Position numbers and translations under genes: made by a program | The notes under the pieces: model-generated | What the model was told of the DNA's origin: nothing | Database searches by the model: none | The model's input: only the letters and a program-made list of their open reading frames with translations | Origin: an uncultured Bacilli bacterium | GTDB taxonomy: Bacteria > Bacillota_I > Bacilli_A > RF39 > UBA660 | Direction: 5' to 3' | NCBI GenBank assembly: GCA_934095845.1 | Contig: CAKOKS010000010.1 | Location: forward strand, 1-35,761 | Length of the DNA stretch: 35,761 bases | In this document: one piece after another, positions 1 to 7,786 of the stretch | Layout: every line of letters begins with the position of its first letter | How positions within the stretch are numbered: the first letter of the stretch is position 1

Positions 1-2
1 AC

Positions 3-30
3 AAAAAGAGAAAAATAATTTTCTCTTTTT
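3..30. terminator. Intrinsic terminator, possibly bidirectional
   Basis: A perfect 12-bp inverted repeat (AAAAAGAGAAAA at 3-14, TTTTCTCTTTTT at 19-30) encloses a 4-nt loop. It lies about 50 bases past the stop of the leftmost ABC transporter gene, so it can end that minus-strand operon. The A/T-rich arms supply a T-run on either strand, so it could also stop transcription arriving from outside the window. The stem holds only two G-C pairs, so it is weak by thermodynamic standards. Confidence 0.6.
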
Positions 31-80
31 AATAACCCTCTTTTTTATTAATGTCTACTATGTGGGGTTCACATCAAAAA

Positions 81-728
81 TCATTTCTTTTTTAATTCAT
101 ATATTTCATCTGCATATTTACATACATTTTCTGAATGAGTTACAACTATTACACATTTACCAGATTTAGCTTGATTTTTGAATATATTCATAATTTCATT
201 TTCTGTTTTTTCATCTAAGTTACCTGTAGGTTCATCTGCAATTATTATTTTAGGATTATAAGAAACACTTCTAGCAATAGAAACTCTTTGTTGTTCTCCT
301 CCTGAAAGCTTTAATATTCTTCTACTTGCATAACTTTCATCAAGGCCAACAGATTTCATAAGTTCCAATGCTTTTTTCTTTTTATCAGTTTTTAATCCAT
401 TTATATCCATAGATAAAATAATATTTTCAATTGCTGTTAAAGATGGTAAAAGATTATAACTTTGAAAAACTATGCCAATATCTGTATTTCTATATTTATC
501 TAAGTTTATTTTTTTAAGTTCTTTACCATTATACAAAATACTTCCTTCATAGTTAGTTTCTAAACCACTTATTAAAGATAAGAATGTTGTTTTTCCACTT
601 CCACTTCTTCCTTTAATAACATATAGTTTTCCAGTTTCAAATTCATAGTTAATATTTTTTAAAACATATTCATCTTTTTTAGCATCTTTATATCTATAGT
701 TAACATTTTTTAATTCAAGTACATTCAT
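81..728 (-). CDS. ABC transporter ATP-binding protein (MacB/LolD-type)
   Basis: This is the cytoplasmic ATPase of a type VII (MacB/FtsX-like) ABC transporter, 215 residues, the usual single-domain size. Walker A is at residues 40-48 (GRSGSGKTT), the Q-loop glutamine is near 89, the LSGGE signature is at 141-145, Walker B (IIIADE) at 161-166 is followed by the PTGNLD D-loop, and the switch histidine is near 198. The start codon shares one base with the stop of the permease gene (TAATG), so the two are translationally coupled. This subfamily usually drives mechanical export of peptides or lipoproteins, or resists antimicrobial peptides, rather than classical import. The substrate cannot be read from the sequence. 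Confidence 0.95.
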   Translation of the reverse strand: MNVLELKNVNYRYKDAKKDEYVLKNINYEFETGKLYVIKGRSGSGKTTFLSLISGLETNYEGSILYNGKELKKINLDKYRNTDIGIVFQSYNLLPSLTAIENIILSMDINGLKTDKKKKALELMKSVGLDESYASRRILKLSGGEQQRVSIARSVSYNPKIIIADEPTGNLDEKTENEIMNIFKNQAKSGKCVIVVTHSENVCKYADEIYELKKK

Positions 729-2227
729 TATCCTCTCTCCTTTAATATTGTAAGTGGTTTAAATCTGTTAATTGAGAATATTGCTACTGCAGAAGATGTA
801 ATTGTTAAAATTATTAAAGACTCCATCATAGAAACAATTACACGAGTATCAACAATTGCATTGATAGAATCAATTTTTTGAACTCCATTATTTTTAAAAT
901 CACGACGATTATCACGATTACCAAAATTTTCATTTATTTTATCATTTGCTTCTGTTGATGCACTTATCTCATCTTTAAGCAAGCTATTAGCAACATTTAC
1001 ACTTAATGATGAACCTATCCCTGTTCCAAGAATAAATGAAATAATAGCTACGATAAATATTTCAGATACAAATTGAAGTGAAACTAAAGATTTTTTCATA
1101 CCAATTGTTCTTAATACTCCAATTTCATATTTTCTTTCACGAATAATAAGAGTATTTATTAAAATTAAGATTGACCCACCAATAATCATAGTTATTATTA
1201 AAAATGTATTAGCAAAATTTTCTAGATTTTTTATAGATGATAAACTTTCTTCTATTTCATCTTTATTAGTAGTGATTGTATAATATTCACTTAATCCTTT
1301 ATCACTTACTTCTTTGATAAATGCATCTATAACTTCACTAGATGTAAGAATAAATGTTGGTGTTATTGTTGCACTTAGTTTAGAATCATTTTCAATTATA
1401 TTATTAACAAAATTAGCATTAGTTATAATTGAGTTTGCTGAATCAGAAAACATTTTAGTTAAATCATTTGCAGAAGAACTTACTTCTTCATATATACCAG
1501 TAATAGTTAACTTATAAGCTTTTTTACTATTTTTAGGATCAACAATAGTTATTTCATCACCTACACTTAAATCATTCAGTTCAGCAAGTTCACTAGAAAT
1601 AACACAAGTTGAACTTTCAAAGTCATCACTTATTGAGCCTTCTTTAATTTGATATTTTCCATTTATAAATTCACTCATTGACGAGTAATCACTGTAACCT
1701 ATTAAGCTAAAAGCTCCTTCTTCAGCTTTTTCATTATAAATTTTTTCAACACTTTTAGTTGTTGTTTTCTTTTGTTCAGTTGGAGGCATTCCACCAAATC
1801 TTTCACCAAAATTCTTTGTTTCAACTTTTGTTTCAGTTGTTTCTTTTACTAATGAATCTGTTGCTGATTCCAAATCCTTAGCATTAACTCTTAAGTTATA
1901 AGTATAAAAATAACTAGACACATAAACACTGTTAGCATAATTTTTAATTTCATCTAATGTAACACTTTCAATATCATTAAATGCTTTAATCTTATTTTCA
2001 CTAGTATCTTCATTATTTAAGTTTTCCATAAGTTTTTCCCTATTCATACTTATATTTGCTTCAATATTATTTTCACTTTCATAAGATTCAACTATATTAC
2101 TTGCGCTTTTTTTAATAGCAAAAGTTATAGATAATATAGAAGCAATAACAATAAATATTAAACTTAATAATATATTACGCATCTTATTTCTACTTATATT
2201 CTTACAAGCATTCTTAAATATATACAT
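728..2227 (-). CDS. ABC transporter permease, MacB/FtsX family
   Basis: This is the membrane partner of the ATPase encoded just downstream. One membrane segment lies at about residues 17-39. A large extracytoplasmic domain of roughly 290 residues follows, then three membrane segments in the last third (about 340-362, 385-408 and 465-485). This 1+3 layout with a big periplasmic-type domain is that of MacB/FtsX permeases. The extracytoplasmic domain has a low-complexity, Thr/Lys/Glu-rich stretch around 130-160. GGGAGATGAAAGA precedes the ATG, a good ribosome binding site. A 24-residue polar stretch (Asn/Asp/Arg-rich) before the last helices is typical of such permeases. Substrate unknown. Confidence 0.9.
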   Translation of the reverse strand: MYIFKNACKNISRNKMRNILLSLIFIVIASILSITFAIKKSASNIVESYESENNIEANISMNREKLMENLNNEDTSENKIKAFNDIESVTLDEIKNYANSVYVSSYFYTYNLRVNAKDLESATDSLVKETTETKVETKNFGERFGGMPPTEQKKTTTKSVEKIYNEKAEEGAFSLIGYSDYSSMSEFINGKYQIKEGSISDDFESSTCVISSELAELNDLSVGDEITIVDPKNSKKAYKLTITGIYEEVSSSANDLTKMFSDSANSIITNANFVNNIIENDSKLSATITPTFILTSSEVIDAFIKEVSDKGLSEYYTITTNKDEIEESLSSIKNLENFANTFLIITMIIGGSILILINTLIIRERKYEIGVLRTIGMKKSLVSLQFVSEIFIVAIISFILGTGIGSSLSVNVANSLLKDEISASTEANDKINENFGNRDNRRDFKNNGVQKIDSINAIVDTRVIVSMMESLIILTITSSAVAIFSINRFKPLTILKERG

Positions 2228-2302
2228 TCTTTCATCTCCCAGATAAAATATATTAAAAATATTTGAAATACTTATGAAAAATAAAAGAAGATATTATGAA
2301 AA

Positions 2303-2327
2303 AAACTTAACTAAATTAGTTAAGTTT
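2303..2327 (-). terminator. Candidate intrinsic terminator 3' of the DUF6273-like surface protein gene
   Basis: A perfect 12-bp inverted repeat (AAACTTAACTAA at 2303-2314, TTAGTTAAGTTT at 2316-2327) is followed on the minus strand by a run of T. It lies more than 200 bases beyond the stop of the surface protein gene, so that transcript would carry a long structured 3' region. It also precedes the ABC permease gene, separating the two units. Confidence 0.55.
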
Positions 2328-2366
2328 AAAATTATTCTGTTTGATATCAATTATACCATTATTTTT

Positions 2367-2395
2367 TTCCAATTACTTATAAAAAGTAATTGGAA
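2367..2395. repeat. Perfect inverted repeat without terminator polarity
   Basis: TTCCAATTACTT (2367-2378) and AAGTAATTGGAA (2384-2395) form a 12-bp perfect stem with a 5-nt loop. The T-run lies on the 5' side of the plus-strand hairpin, so neither strand has the hairpin-then-T order of an intrinsic terminator. It may be a protein-binding palindrome or part of the structured 3' region of the neighbouring minus-strand transcript. Confidence 0.45.
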
Positions 2396-2420
2396 CTATT
2401 AATTGTTTTTTCTTTATAAC

Positions 2421-2511
2421 GTTATTTATACTGGCTTTACTCACGTTGTTCGTAGTGCGCCTACGTATAAATAACTATCGGTTTAGTATGAGCATCTCCA
2501 CTTATGCTCAT
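2421..2511 (-). other. Structured 3' untranslated region with nested hairpins
   Basis: This part of the 313-base gap 2228-2541 holds three inverted repeats besides those at 2303 and 2367. GTTATTTATAC (2421-2431) pairs with GTATAAATAAC (2465-2475). Inside it CGTAG (2451-2455) can pair with CTACG (2461-2465). ATGAGCAT (2488-2495) pairs with ATGCTCAT (2504-2511). The stretch is visibly richer in G and C than the surrounding DNA. No open reading frame of note fits. It would be transcribed as the 3' end of the surface protein mRNA. Whether it is a stability element, an sRNA or a mobile-repeat relic cannot be decided by eye. Confidence 0.4.
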
Positions 2512-2541
2512 CTAAATTTATAGTTTTCTATATCTGCATTG

Positions 2542-3768
2542 TTATGCGATTCGGAAAGCTGGAGAGACCCCAACGGAAGCACTAGATTGTGCAAGAGCAA
2601 ATGCACCATCTTGCCCTATACAAATAAAGCTCGGAACCCCTCCAATTCCAAATATTTCTTGAGAAGAAATTTGAATTGGAACTCTAAGCCACCAGTTAGC
2701 TGCAACCGAATTATAATATTTAATAGTTGCTAAATGATTACCTGTTGTAGTTCCCATTTTTACATAATAATCCAATGTTCTAGTTGTGTTCACTGCAGTG
2801 TCAGTAGCCAAAGCCTCATCTCCAATAAAATCACTAAATAATTCTCTTAAAGATAATATATATAATTTATCTTGTGTTTCAAAATTGCTTTCAGAACTAG
2901 AACTTGAATGTCCTGATATAACATTTGTTGTCGCAATTACACTCTTCAAATCACTTGGAAGTGCATTATATAATGTATTATTTACATATGTACGCATTTT
3001 TGAATCTTTCCAACCACCAGTTACAATATTAGTACTATTAAATTGTTGTTCTGTTAATATATCTACAAATTCCAATACAAATCCGCATGCTGTTTCACTT
3101 GTTTCTCCGTTTGTACATTCGCTCATATTTGCAATACGCACTTTATGTTTACCTAAATCTCCAATATCAACTTCTTTAGTGTCTCCTATATTATATTTAC
3201 TTGTATTTCCACTTCTTACATTTGCTGCTATTGTACTCCAACTATCACTTGCAAATTGAGATAATTTATCAACAGTATTTTCTCTTTCTACAGCACTAAA
3301 TTCTAACTTACAAGTATATTCTTCACTTACTTCTTCAATTGCTACTTTATCAAGAGTTACTGTTACTGCTCCGTTTATAGAAGTCTTTGATTTTATAACT
3401 GTTGCATTATTTTCTAGTTCATTTTTTATACTTGTATATTTTGCTGTTGTATTTTCTTTTACTTTACAATTAACACTTACTTCTGCATCATAGTTTGCTG
3501 AGTTGTTTGTTACTTCATAATTTAGTACTGATGTTTGATTTAATGTTTTTAAATCATTTGTTTCAAATGTAATTGTTTTTTTATCTTCACTTATTACATT
3601 TTTATATACATCAGTTCCATCTAATGATGCTGCAGTAAATATTACAGAAAAATCATCTGTATTTTCTCCTACTTTTGCACTTCCGTTTATTATCAATGTT
3701 GTTGATACGGCAGCAAATCCTACTGCTAATAATAGTATAGTAACTGCTATAATCGATTTTCTTTTCAT
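2542..3768 (-). CDS. Surface protein: camelysin-like N-terminal half plus DUF6273-like C-terminal half
   Basis: The 408-residue exported protein begins with a short basic N-terminus and a hydrophobic segment at about 7-27 (ILLLAVGFAAVSTTLIING). This segment is nearly the same as in the product encoded at 15806-16396. The following 150 residues also align by eye with that paralogue (VIF...EDKKTITFET...VLNYEV), so this half belongs to the TasA/camelysin-like (SipW-processed) family. From about residue 170 the protein changes to a domain ending in NWWLRVP (around 357) and GVSPAFRIA, the pattern of DUF6273, a C-type-lectin-like fold (family recalled, not searched). GGAGTTGTGAACA precedes the ATG. 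The promoter upstream carries a poly-G spacer. The role is unknown; a variably expressed envelope protein is the likely reading. Confidence 0.75.
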   Translation of the reverse strand: MKRKSIIAVTILLLAVGFAAVSTTLIINGSAKVGENTDDFSVIFTAASLDGTDVYKNVISEDKKTITFETNDLKTLNQTSVLNYEVTNNSANYDAEVSVNCKVKENTTAKYTSIKNELENNATVIKSKTSINGAVTVTLDKVAIEEVSEEYTCKLEFSAVERENTVDKLSQFASDSWSTIAANVRSGNTSKYNIGDTKEVDIGDLGKHKVRIANMSECTNGETSETACGFVLEFVDILTEQQFNSTNIVTGGWKDSKMRTYVNNTLYNALPSDLKSVIATTNVISGHSSSSSESNFETQDKLYILSLRELFSDFIGDEALATDTAVNTTRTLDYYVKMGTTTGNHLATIKYYNSVAANWWLRVPIQISSQEIFGIGGVPSFICIGQDGAFALAQSSASVGVSPAFRIA

Positions 3769-3799
3769 TGTTCACAACTCCTTTATTTTTTTCATTTTT

Positions 3800-3827
3800 A
3801 GTATATAATACCCCCCCCGATTGTCAA
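3800..3827 (-). promoter_or_regulatory. Promoter with a poly-G spacer, candidate phase-variable
   Basis: On the minus strand, TTGACA (3827-3822) is followed by ATC, eight G (3818-3811), TATTA and then TATACT (3805-3800). The -35 to -10 spacing is 16. The homopolymer sits inside the spacer of a promoter about 30 bases from the start codon, so gain or loss of a G would change the spacing: one more gives 17. A second -10-like hexamer, TATTAT (3810-3805), lies at spacing 11. Runs of eight G are very rare in DNA this A+T-rich. Confidence 0.7.
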
Positions 3828-3856
3828 ATTTTTCTGTTGAAAAGTTATGGCTTTAC

Positions 3857-3895
3857 AAATTATTTTACACCGCTTTTTGCAAATTATTTTATACA
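3857..3895 (-). repeat. Direct repeat upstream of the poly-G promoter
   Basis: CAAATTATTTTACAC (3857-3871) and CAAATTATTTTATAC (3881-3895) match at 14 of 15 positions and start 24 bases apart. On the minus strand they lie upstream of the -35 box, where tandem activator or response-regulator sites are often found. Chance similarity between A+T-rich words is possible. Confidence 0.4.
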
Positions 3896-3946
3896 ATATA
3901 AAAAAAATGATTAGATTGTAAACTTGCGTAAACTATTTCATTTAAA

Positions 3947-3970
3947 AAGACTTATTTTTTTATAAGTCTT
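3947..3970 (-). terminator. Intrinsic terminator of the HD-domain gene
   Basis: AAGACTTAT (3947-3955) pairs with ATAAGTCTT (3962-3970), followed on the minus strand by a short T-run. The stop codon (3952-3954) lies inside the hairpin. Confidence 0.7.
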
Positions 3971-4866
3971 AATGTATCTTCTTTAGAGTAAATACTTTTA
4001 TATAGTAGATTTGATAAGGATTCAAAATCATTTAAACTAATTAGTTCATCAGGTATATTTATCTTTTTTAAATACCAATATATTGTTTCAGATAATTCTT
4101 TAATAAAAAATTTTCTTTGGTTACCAGTCATTTTTCTTCTTTTTTCAATATCTAAAATTCTTTCTTCTGGAGTTATTACTCCATTTGCTGATGCCATTAA
4201 ATCAGCTAAGTTTAATATTCTATCATAATCAGTATAAGTGTATGTAGAAATAAATTTATATACTTCATTTTCTTTAACTTCTTCTTTTATATAAATAATA
4301 TTTAAATCATCATCTACTTTATATTTATCACTTGGATTATAACAAGCAAAGTAATTGCCATTTAAAAATGAATGGGTAAGACAACCAATTGATTCAGTAA
4401 TGTAACCTAATGAGAAAAGTTCTTTAAAACCTAGAGTTATATGTAATCCACCATGATCATATTTCCTTCCATAATCATGAAGCAAACCCATTTTAAAAGC
4501 TTTATCTGTATCTAAATTTGCTTTTTTAGCCATTAAACTACATAATCTTGCTTCTTCTAAAGAATGTGATAAAAAAGCTGATTTACTAAATTTGTAGTCG
4601 CTTACTCCACTTCCTAAAGATTTATGATTATCAATACATTCATATGCTAAATCAAATACTTTAATTTTTAATTCTTTTAAAGTGTTTTTATTTTGAAGTA
4701 TTTTATAGCAATCATCTTTACTTAAATTAAGTCTTTCTTGCATTAATTCTATTAAATTATCTAAAAAGTCTATATCTAATGAATTTATTAATTCAAAAAA
4801 GCAATCATATCTATCATGGTAAATTTCATTTTTTAATTCTTCGTTTATTTTATCTATTAGTTGCAT
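3952..4866 (-). CDS. HD-domain phosphohydrolase-like protein
   Basis: A soluble 304-residue protein with an HD-type metal site in its middle: His101, the His130-Asp131 pair in GLLHDYGR, His138 and His142, and His165 in LTHSF. HD proteins hydrolyse phosphoester bonds of nucleotides or phosphoproteins. The closest general resemblance is to YqeK/KsgA-type and related HDIG proteins. The first 95 residues are helical and not recognised. It follows ftsW by 32 bases on the same strand and probably shares its transcript. The substrate is not predictable. Confidence 0.75.
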   Translation of the reverse strand: MQLIDKINEELKNEIYHDRYDCFFELINSLDIDFLDNLIELMQERLNLSKDDCYKILQNKNTLKELKIKVFDLAYECIDNHKSLGSGVSDYKFSKSAFLSHSLEEARLCSLMAKKANLDTDKAFKMGLLHDYGRKYDHGGLHITLGFKELFSLGYITESIGCLTHSFLNGNYFACYNPSDKYKVDDDLNIIYIKEEVKENEVYKFISTYTYTDYDRILNLADLMASANGVITPEERILDIEKRRKMTGNQRKFFIKELSETIYWYLKKINIPDELISLNDFESLSNLLYKSIYSKEDTLRLIKK

Positions 4867-4898
4867 AAGTTACATCTCCAAGAAAAATTATAATATTT

Positions 4899-5978
4899 TT
4901 ATTTATTTTTAGCAACATTTAGAATAATCCCGATCATGATTAAACAAGTAAGTAAACTAGAACCTCCATAACTTAAGAAAGGAAGTGTTACTCCAGTAAC
5001 TGGAATAAGACCAACTACAACAAGTAAGTTTAATAAAGTTTGTAAAATAAGTTCAAGTATTAGACCAAATGATAAATATTTACCAAACAAGTCTTTTGTT
5101 TCTAAAGATATTTTAATTACATTATAAAATAAAACTATATAACAACTTGCTATAATAAGTATTCCAATAAAACCTAATTCTTCAGAAATAATAGCGAATA
5201 TAAAATCTGTTTGAGGTTCAGGTAAATAAAAATGTTTTTGAATTGAATTACCTAAACCAAGACCAAATAAACCACCTGGACCTATTGCATATAAGCTTTG
5301 AATTATTTGAAATCCACTTCCTAAAGGATCACTCCAAGGATTTAAATATGCAAGTATTCTTGCTATACGATAAGGTGCTGCAATAATAAGTCCAACTACT
5401 CCTAACACTCCAACAAAACCTATTTTTACAAAGAAAGATACTTTTATTTTAGAAGTAAAAATTAATGCAACTAATGATAATACTAAAATAGCTCCACTTC
5501 CAAAGTCAGGTTCAAGTAATATTAGTAAAAAACAAAATAGTACAAGAAGAAGTATTGGTAATGAATATTCTTTTATATTATCCATATAATCATCATATTT
5601 AGATAAGTATTTAGATACAAATATAATCATAGCTATTTTAGCAATTTCACTTGGTTGTATACCAAATGGACCTATTCCAAACCAACTTCTACTCCCATTT
5701 CTAACAATACCAATTCCCGGAATAAGTACAAGTATTAATAAAATAAATGAGCCAATTAGTATTTTATTAGCATGTTTTTTATATAGTTTAAAATCTGTTT
5801 TACTACATATATACATTAAAAGAAAACCAATAAAAGCAAATAGTAATTGGTGTAACATATATTTATATGGATTATTGAATTTATAACTGGCCCATATACT
5901 TGAAGATGATGCAACCATTATAATTCCAAAAAATGTTAAAAAAATTGTTATTATTGTTATTATTAATTTTCTATTCAT
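4899..5978 (-). CDS. ftsW: SEDS peptidoglycan glycosyltransferase, FtsW/SpoVE type
   Basis: A 359-residue polytopic membrane protein with about ten helices. It polymerises lipid II into glycan strands together with a class B PBP. Family signatures are visible: RNGSRSWFGIGPFGIQPSEIAK (about residues 90-112), LLEPDFGSG (about 155-163, with the catalytic-region Asp), YLNPWSDPLGSGFQ (about 212-225), GLGNSIQKHFYLPEPQTDFIFA, and the C-terminal GVTLPFLSYGGSSLL. The loop wording is closer to FtsW/SpoVE than to RodA, and the upstream neighbour is mraY, as in division clusters. No clear ribosome binding site precedes the ATG. A TAAAAT box ends only five bases upstream, so a near-leaderless transcript is possible. 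Confidence 0.85.
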   Translation of the reverse strand: MNRKLIITIITIFLTFFGIIMVASSSSIWASYKFNNPYKYMLHQLLFAFIGFLLMYICSKTDFKLYKKHANKILIGSFILLILVLIPGIGIVRNGSRSWFGIGPFGIQPSEIAKIAMIIFVSKYLSKYDDYMDNIKEYSLPILLLVLFCFLLILLEPDFGSGAILVLSLVALIFTSKIKVSFFVKIGFVGVLGVVGLIIAAPYRIARILAYLNPWSDPLGSGFQIIQSLYAIGPGGLFGLGLGNSIQKHFYLPEPQTDFIFAIISEELGFIGILIIASCYIVLFYNVIKISLETKDLFGKYLSFGLILELILQTLLNLLVVVGLIPVTGVTLPFLSYGGSSLLTCLIMIGIILNVAKNK

Positions 5979-6002
5979 AATACATTTTATGAAAAATAAA
6001 AA

Positions 6003-6023
6003 GGAGTATTACAACCATACTCC
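6003..6023 (-). terminator. Intrinsic terminator at the mraY 3' end
   Basis: GGAGTAT (6003-6009) pairs with ATACTCC (6017-6023). On the minus strand the stem is followed by a T-rich tract (6002 down to about 5991). The mraY stop codon (6009-6011) lies in the hairpin. It would separate ftsW from mraY unless there is read-through. Confidence 0.7.
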
Positions 6024-7001
6024 ATAAATAACACCAAACATTGCAAGTAAGAATCCAGCTACCCAGAATACTTTAACAATGTCAGTTTCGCTCCATCCTA
6101 ATTCTTCAAAATGATGATGAAGTGGTGCTTTTAAAAATACTTTTTTATTAAATTTTCTTATTGCTATTATTTGAATAAAACTAGATAAAGTTTCGATTAC
6201 AAATACTCCACCTATTATAACTAAAGATATTTCATGATGAGTAAGTATTGCAATACTTGCAAGCGCTCCACCTAAAGCTAAAGATCCAGTATCTCCCATG
6301 AATACTCTAGCTGGATGAGTATTGAAAAGCAAAAAACCCATTATTGAACCAACAAGGACAAATGCAAATATTGCCATTCCATCATATCCACTTATCCAAT
6401 TACTACCCCAAGAAATTACTCCATATGCTAAAAACGCCATTACTGAAAGTCCTCCGCATAAACCATCTAATCCATCAGTTATATTTACAGCATTAGTTGT
6501 TCCAACAAGAACAAATAAAATGAATATTCCATAGAAGAAACCTAGTTCCCATTTAATACCAAGTAAAGTGACTTCTAATGTAGTTGATCCTCCATTATAT
6601 TTATATATTGTATAAAATACAACTGCTATAAATACTTGGAAAATAAGCTTTGTTAATGTTGAAAGTCCTTTATTATTATGATATTTAATTTTTAAATAAT
6701 CATCAATAAATCCTAATATTGCATAAGCAATAAATACAAATAAGACAATTATTAAATTAGTTGAAATAGCTATACTACCTTTTAAATATAAAAGTAATAT
6801 TGTTACAATTGGTGGAATTATAAATATAAGTCCTCCAAGTGTAGGTGTTCCATTTTTTAATTGATGTCTTTTATTGATTAAATTACTTACTGTTTGTCCT
6901 GCTTTTAATTTTCTTAAAACAGGTATTATCATAAGGCCAACTACTATAGATAATACAAAACCTAAAGTTAAACCTAAGATAGATTTTGCTAAAATTAGCA
7001 T
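6009..7001 (-). CDS. mraY: Phospho-N-acetylmuramoyl-pentapeptide transferase
   Basis: MraY transfers phospho-MurNAc-pentapeptide from UDP to undecaprenyl phosphate, giving lipid I, the first membrane step of peptidoglycan synthesis. The protein is polytopic with the family's active-site blocks: GFIDDYLKI (DDxxD-like), NITDGLDGLCGG, FMGDTGSLALGG, and PLHHHFEELGW near the C-terminus. The frame is open for ten codons further upstream. I place the start at the ATG at 7001 because GGTGGTGA lies seven bases before it and the protein then begins with a hydrophobic helix as in relatives. This gives 330 residues, the usual length. Upstream it is shielded by the terminator at 7122-7147. Confidence 0.93.
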   Translation of the reverse strand: MLILAKSILGLTLGFVLSIVVGLMIIPVLRKLKAGQTVSNLINKRHQLKNGTPTLGGLIFIIPPIVTILLLYLKGSIAISTNLIIVLFVFIAYAILGFIDDYLKIKYHNNKGLSTLTKLIFQVFIAVVFYTIYKYNGGSTTLEVTLLGIKWELGFFYGIFILFVLVGTTNAVNITDGLDGLCGGLSVMAFLAYGVISWGSNWISGYDGMAIFAFVLVGSIMGFLLFNTHPARVFMGDTGSLALGGALASIAILTHHEISLVIIGGVFVIETLSSFIQIIAIRKFNKKVFLKAPLHHHFEELGWSETDIVKVFWVAGFLLAMFGVIYGVWL

Positions 7002-7121
7002 AAAATCACCACCATTAATGTTATTATACAATATATTTCATTTTATAAAATATATTATTACATTTACTTTACATACACTTTTCATAATAATTATATTCAA
7101 AACAACATTTCTTTATTAAAA

Positions 7122-7147
7122 AAACAAACACATTAATGTGTTTGTTT
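7122..7147 (-). terminator. Intrinsic terminator after the wall-protein gene
   Basis: AAACAAACACATT and AATGTGTTTGTTT form a 26-base perfect palindrome, followed on the minus strand by a run of T. It ends the sortase/wall-protein operon six bases after the stop codon at 7154. Confidence 0.8.
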
Positions 7148-7153
7148 AAGGTA

Positions 7154-7774
7154 TTATTTTCTTTTTTTAGATAATGTTTTTTCTTCTTTTTCTTCTTCAC
7201 CATAGAATTCATCTTCAAATTTATTATCTTTACGATTTTGATAAAATCTATATCCTGCTCCAAACCCTACAGCAATTACTAATCCACCAATTGTTGCTAT
7301 AACATATTTTCTAGCATCTCCCGTTTTAGGAATTGGTTTAATAACAACCACTGTTTCAACAACTTCTTGTTTTGTTTCAGTTTGTGGATCTTCTTTCTTT
7401 GGTTCTTCTTTTTTTTCTTCCTCTTTTGGAGGTTCATCATCTTTTTTTGGTGGAGGAGTTATTCCTTTTCTTTCTGCTTCAGTTTGAACAGTATCTGGAA
7501 TACTATTTCCTTCAGTTGGATTTTCATCTGGATTCCAGTTAGATTCATCTACAGTAGTTTGATTTCCTTTATTTTCTTCTTCAGTAGTTTCTTCTTGTTT
7601 TGTATTATCAGGATTTTCATTATTTAAGTCAGTTTCAGTATGTTCATCTTGTGTATTTTCATATAATGTTTCTTCTTCCTCTGCGTAAACACTCATAGGT
7701 GCAACAGCAGCAAGTGATGCAGCAAGTCCAAGTGATGCTCCAAATAGTTTTAAATTTTTAATTACTTTTTTCAT
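7154..7774 (-). CDS. Sortase-anchored surface protein with IPKTG signal
   Basis: A 206-residue exported protein. A signal peptide covers residues 1-31 (basic start, hydrophobic core, cleavage near VYA-EE). A long disordered spacer rich in Glu, Thr, Pro and Lys (about 32-140) contains proline-lysine-glutamate blocks around 107-130. The sorting signal IPKTG is at 148-152, followed by a hydrophobic helix at about 157-174 and a charged tail. The tail is unusual: 32 residues with an acidic block (EEEKEEK) before the terminal KKRK, instead of a handful of basic residues. The gene starts 12 bases after the sortase gene, so this is very probably the sortase's dedicated substrate. There is no folded domain, so it may act as a stalk or scaffold. 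Confidence 0.8.
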   Translation of the reverse strand: MKKVIKNLKLFGASLGLAASLAAVAPMSVYAEEEETLYENTQDEHTETDLNNENPDNTKQEETTEEENKGNQTTVDESNWNPDENPTEGNSIPDTVQTEAERKGITPPPKKDDEPPKEEEKKEEPKKEDPQTETKQEVVETVVVIKPIPKTGDARKYVIATIGGLVIAVGFGAGYRFYQNRKDNKFEDEFYGEEEKEEKTLSKKRK

Positions 7775-7786
7775 ATTTTACCATCC

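Noticed and set aside
2367..2395. Intrinsic terminator at this inverted repeat
   Set aside because: The T-run lies on the wrong side of the stem for either strand.
2401..2660. Diversity-generating retroelement acting on the DUF6273-like end
   Set aside because: No reverse transcriptase, no template repeat and no second copy of the 3' end are seen in the window.
2539..3259. Plus-strand open frames at 2539-2733 and 2786-3259
   Set aside because: They lie wholly inside the well-supported minus-strand surface protein gene, with no ribosome binding site or protein-like composition.
6999..7031. Upstream start for mraY giving 340 residues
   Set aside because: The ribosome binding site GGTGGTGA fits the ATG at 7001, and the extra residues include that site.
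7069..7627. Open frames at 7069-7263 (minus) and 7367-7627 (plus)
   Set aside because: The first runs through a terminator and is Lys-rich low complexity; the second is the Phe-rich antisense of the Glu/Lys-rich wall protein.
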